In this document: positions 5,193 through 6,762 of the stretch, piece by piece
How positions within the stretch are numbered: the first letter of the stretch is position 1
Layout: each line of letters starts with the position of its first letter
Assembly: GCA_947039055.1 (NCBI GenBank)
Contig: CAMQYB010000106.1
Span: forward strand, 1 to 6,762
Reading direction: 5' to 3'
Length of the DNA: 6,762 nt
Origin: an uncultured Deferribacteraceae bacterium
GTDB lineage: Bacteria > Chrysiogenota > Deferribacteres > Deferribacterales > Mucispirillaceae
The notes under the pieces: generated by a model
Databases searched by the model: none
Told to the model about the DNA's origin: nothing
The model's input: the letters and a program-made list of their open reading frames with translations, nothing else
Translations under genes and position numbers: made by a program

Positions 5193-6740
5193 ATGGATAA
5201 GATAATTTTTTTTGATACAACATTAAGAGACGGCGAACAAGCTCCAGGATTTTCTATGAAGATAGAGGAAAAATTACAGCTTGCTAAACAGCTAGAGAAA
5301 TTAGGTGTTGATGTTATAGAGGCTGGATTTGCGATCTCATCAGATGGTGATTTTGAGTCGATAAAATTGATTGCTAGTCATATCAAGAAGTCATCTGTGT
5401 GTTCTTTAGCTAGAGCTAATAAGTTGGATATTGATAGAGCTTATGAAGCATTAAAAGATGCGAAAAAACCTAGGATACATATTTTTATTGCAACGAGTGA
5501 TTTACATTTAAAATATAAACTTAATAAATCAAGAGAAGAGGCGTTACAGATTGCAGTTGAGTCGGTTGCGTACGCTAAGGAATTATGTAACGATATAGAG
5601 TTCTCATGTGAAGATGCAACAAGATCAGATAGAGAATTTCTTGTTAAGATAATTGAAGCTGTTATTAATGCTGGAGCTAAAACGATTAACCTTCCTGATA
5701 CGGTAGGTTATACAACTCCTGATGAAATATTTGAGATGGTATCTTATGTGATTAAGAATGTTCCAAATATTAAGAAGGCAAAAATATCTGTCCACAACCA
5801 TAACGATTTAGGGCTTGGAGTTGCGAACTCACTTGCAGCTATTAGAGCAGGAGCAACACAGATTGAGTGTACGATTAACGGTATCGGAGAGAGAGCAGGA
5901 AACGCTGCACTTGAAGAGATCGTTATGGCGATGAGTGTACGTTCAGATATATATAGTGAAGTTAAACATAATATTAACACGAAAGAGATATATAGAAGTA
6001 GTAAATTATTATCGACTATAACAGGTGTTAATGTTCAGCCGAACAAAGCGATAGTTGGCAAGAATGCGTTTGCACATGAGTCAGGTATCCATCAAGCTGG
6101 TATGTTGAAAAATCGTAAGACGTATGAAATTATGACACCAGAGTCAGTTGGTATTGCAGAGAGCACAATGGTACTTGGGAAACATTCAGGAAGAAATGCT
6201 TTGGTTAATAGACTGGGTATTTTAGGTTATAAATTATCTAAAGATGAGCTTGAAGAGTGTTTTATAAAATTCAAATTACTTGCTGATAAAAAGAAAGAAG
6301 TTTTCGATGAAGATTTAGAGGTAATAGTTTTAGGTATGTTAGGTAAGGTTCAGATATTTTACGAACTTGATTACATAGGATTTAATTCAGGTACAGATAC
6401 GATACCTACTGTTACTATGAAATTGAAAAAAGATGATGGCACAATACTTAGTGATTCAAATATAGGTGATGGACCAATTGACGCAGCATTCAAAACGATT
6501 GAAAGAATTGTTGGTGTTGAGAGCAAATTGAAAAGTTATAAGTTAGCATCAATCACTCCTGGTAAAGATGCACAAGGTGATGTTACTGTATCTGTTGAGT
6601 TTAATAAATGTGGTTATAACACAGGTGGCAAAGGATTTTCTACTGATATTTTAATCGCTTCAGTTGAGGCTTATTTATCGGCATTAAATAGTTTTCTAAG
6701 AGGCGTTGAAAGGGTTAAACCGATCAATGGCAGTGTGTAA
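5193..6740 (+). CDS. leuA: 2-isopropylmalate synthase
   Basis: Condenses 2-ketoisovalerate with acetyl-CoA to 2-isopropylmalate, the committed leucine step, in the cytoplasm. The TIM barrel opens with FFDTTLRDGEQAPG (6-19), holding catalytic Arg12 and metal ligand Asp13. His201 and His203 (HNHNDLG) and Asn237 (GERAGNAALEE) complete the metal site. The linker region has NKAIVGKNAFAHESGIHQAG and the LeuA-type KNRKTYEIMTPESVG, which favours LeuA over homocitrate synthase. The C-terminal regulatory domain is present, with GDGPIDAAF (425-433), TPGKDAQGDVTV (455-466) and GKGFSTD (479-485), so leucine feedback inhibition is predicted. Length 515 aa is normal. TGAGG at 5178-5182 lies 10 nt before the ATG. 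HNHND (usually HCHND) and GFAISS (usually GFPxxS) are minor oddities. A terminator immediately upstream separates it from pssA. Confidence 0.97.
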   Translation: MDKIIFFDTTLRDGEQAPGFSMKIEEKLQLAKQLEKLGVDVIEAGFAISSDGDFESIKLIASHIKKSSVCSLARANKLDIDRAYEALKDAKKPRIHIFIATSDLHLKYKLNKSREEALQIAVESVAYAKELCNDIEFSCEDATRSDREFLVKIIEAVINAGAKTINLPDTVGYTTPDEIFEMVSYVIKNVPNIKKAKISVHNHNDLGLGVANSLAAIRAGATQIECTINGIGERAGNAALEEIVMAMSVRSDIYSEVKHNINTKEIYRSSKLLSTITGVNVQPNKAIVGKNAFAHESGIHQAGMLKNRKTYEIMTPESVGIAESTMVLGKHSGRNALVNRLGILGYKLSKDELEECFIKFKLLADKKKEVFDEDLEVIVLGMLGKVQIFYELDYIGFNSGTDTIPTVTMKLKKDDGTILSDSNIGDGPIDAAFKTIERIVGVESKLKSYKLASITPGKDAQGDVTVSVEFNKCGYNTGGKGFSTDILIASVEAYLSALNSFLRGVERVKPINGSV

Positions 6741-6762
6741 ATATATAGAATATTTTTGGATT

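Noticed and set aside
5744..5980. A 78-codon - strand open frame opposite leuA.
   Set aside because: It is antisense to the conserved HNHND and GERAGN region of leuA, so it is a shadow of that gene.

Overview
This window is a compact run of six collinear + strand biosynthetic genes: ilvB, ilvN, ilvC, psd, pssA and leuA. A short partial reading frame enters from the left edge. The DNA is strongly AT-rich, and its + strand is G-rich and C-poor (bases 1-60 hold 19 G and 3 C). This suggests a low-GC bacterial chromosome read on the G-rich, probably leading, strand. All six proteins belong to bacterial families. The pairing of a short single-domain type Psd with PssA, next to ilvBNC and leuA, resembles neighbourhoods I recall from delta-type lineages (such as Geobacter) and beta-proteobacteria. 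I therefore infer a Gram-negative, phosphatidylethanolamine-making bacterium, but the genus cannot be read from this sequence.

Layout: bases 1-105 hold the last 34 codons of an unidentified upstream gene. Bases 106-203 are an AT-rich leader with a possible promoter. ilvB follows, then a rather long 134-nt gap holding an AT-only hairpin and a candidate internal promoter, then ilvN. An 86-nt gap with a perfect inverted repeat and the strongest Shine-Dalgarno of the window precedes ilvC. psd and pssA follow after short gaps of 41 and 30 nt. A clear intrinsic terminator lies after pssA, and leuA starts only 30 nt beyond it.

Function: IlvB and IlvN form acetohydroxyacid synthase, the valine-inhibited first common step of branched-chain amino acid synthesis. 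IlvC (ketol-acid reductoisomerase) performs the second step. LeuA draws 2-ketoisovalerate from that pathway into leucine synthesis. PssA makes phosphatidylserine from CDP-diacylglycerol and serine, and Psd decarboxylates it to phosphatidylethanolamine. The window thus joins a branched-chain amino acid pathway to a two-step membrane lipid pathway. ilvD, ilvE and leuBCD are not in view.

I see no novel defence, mobile or RNA system. The most noteworthy points are a Ser-Ser pair where Psd normally has its Gly-Ser self-cleavage site, a terminator placed immediately before leuA, and regulatory-looking sequence in the ilvB-ilvN and ilvN-ilvC gaps. Two protein starts are placed downstream of the longest possible frame on ribosome-site and family grounds.
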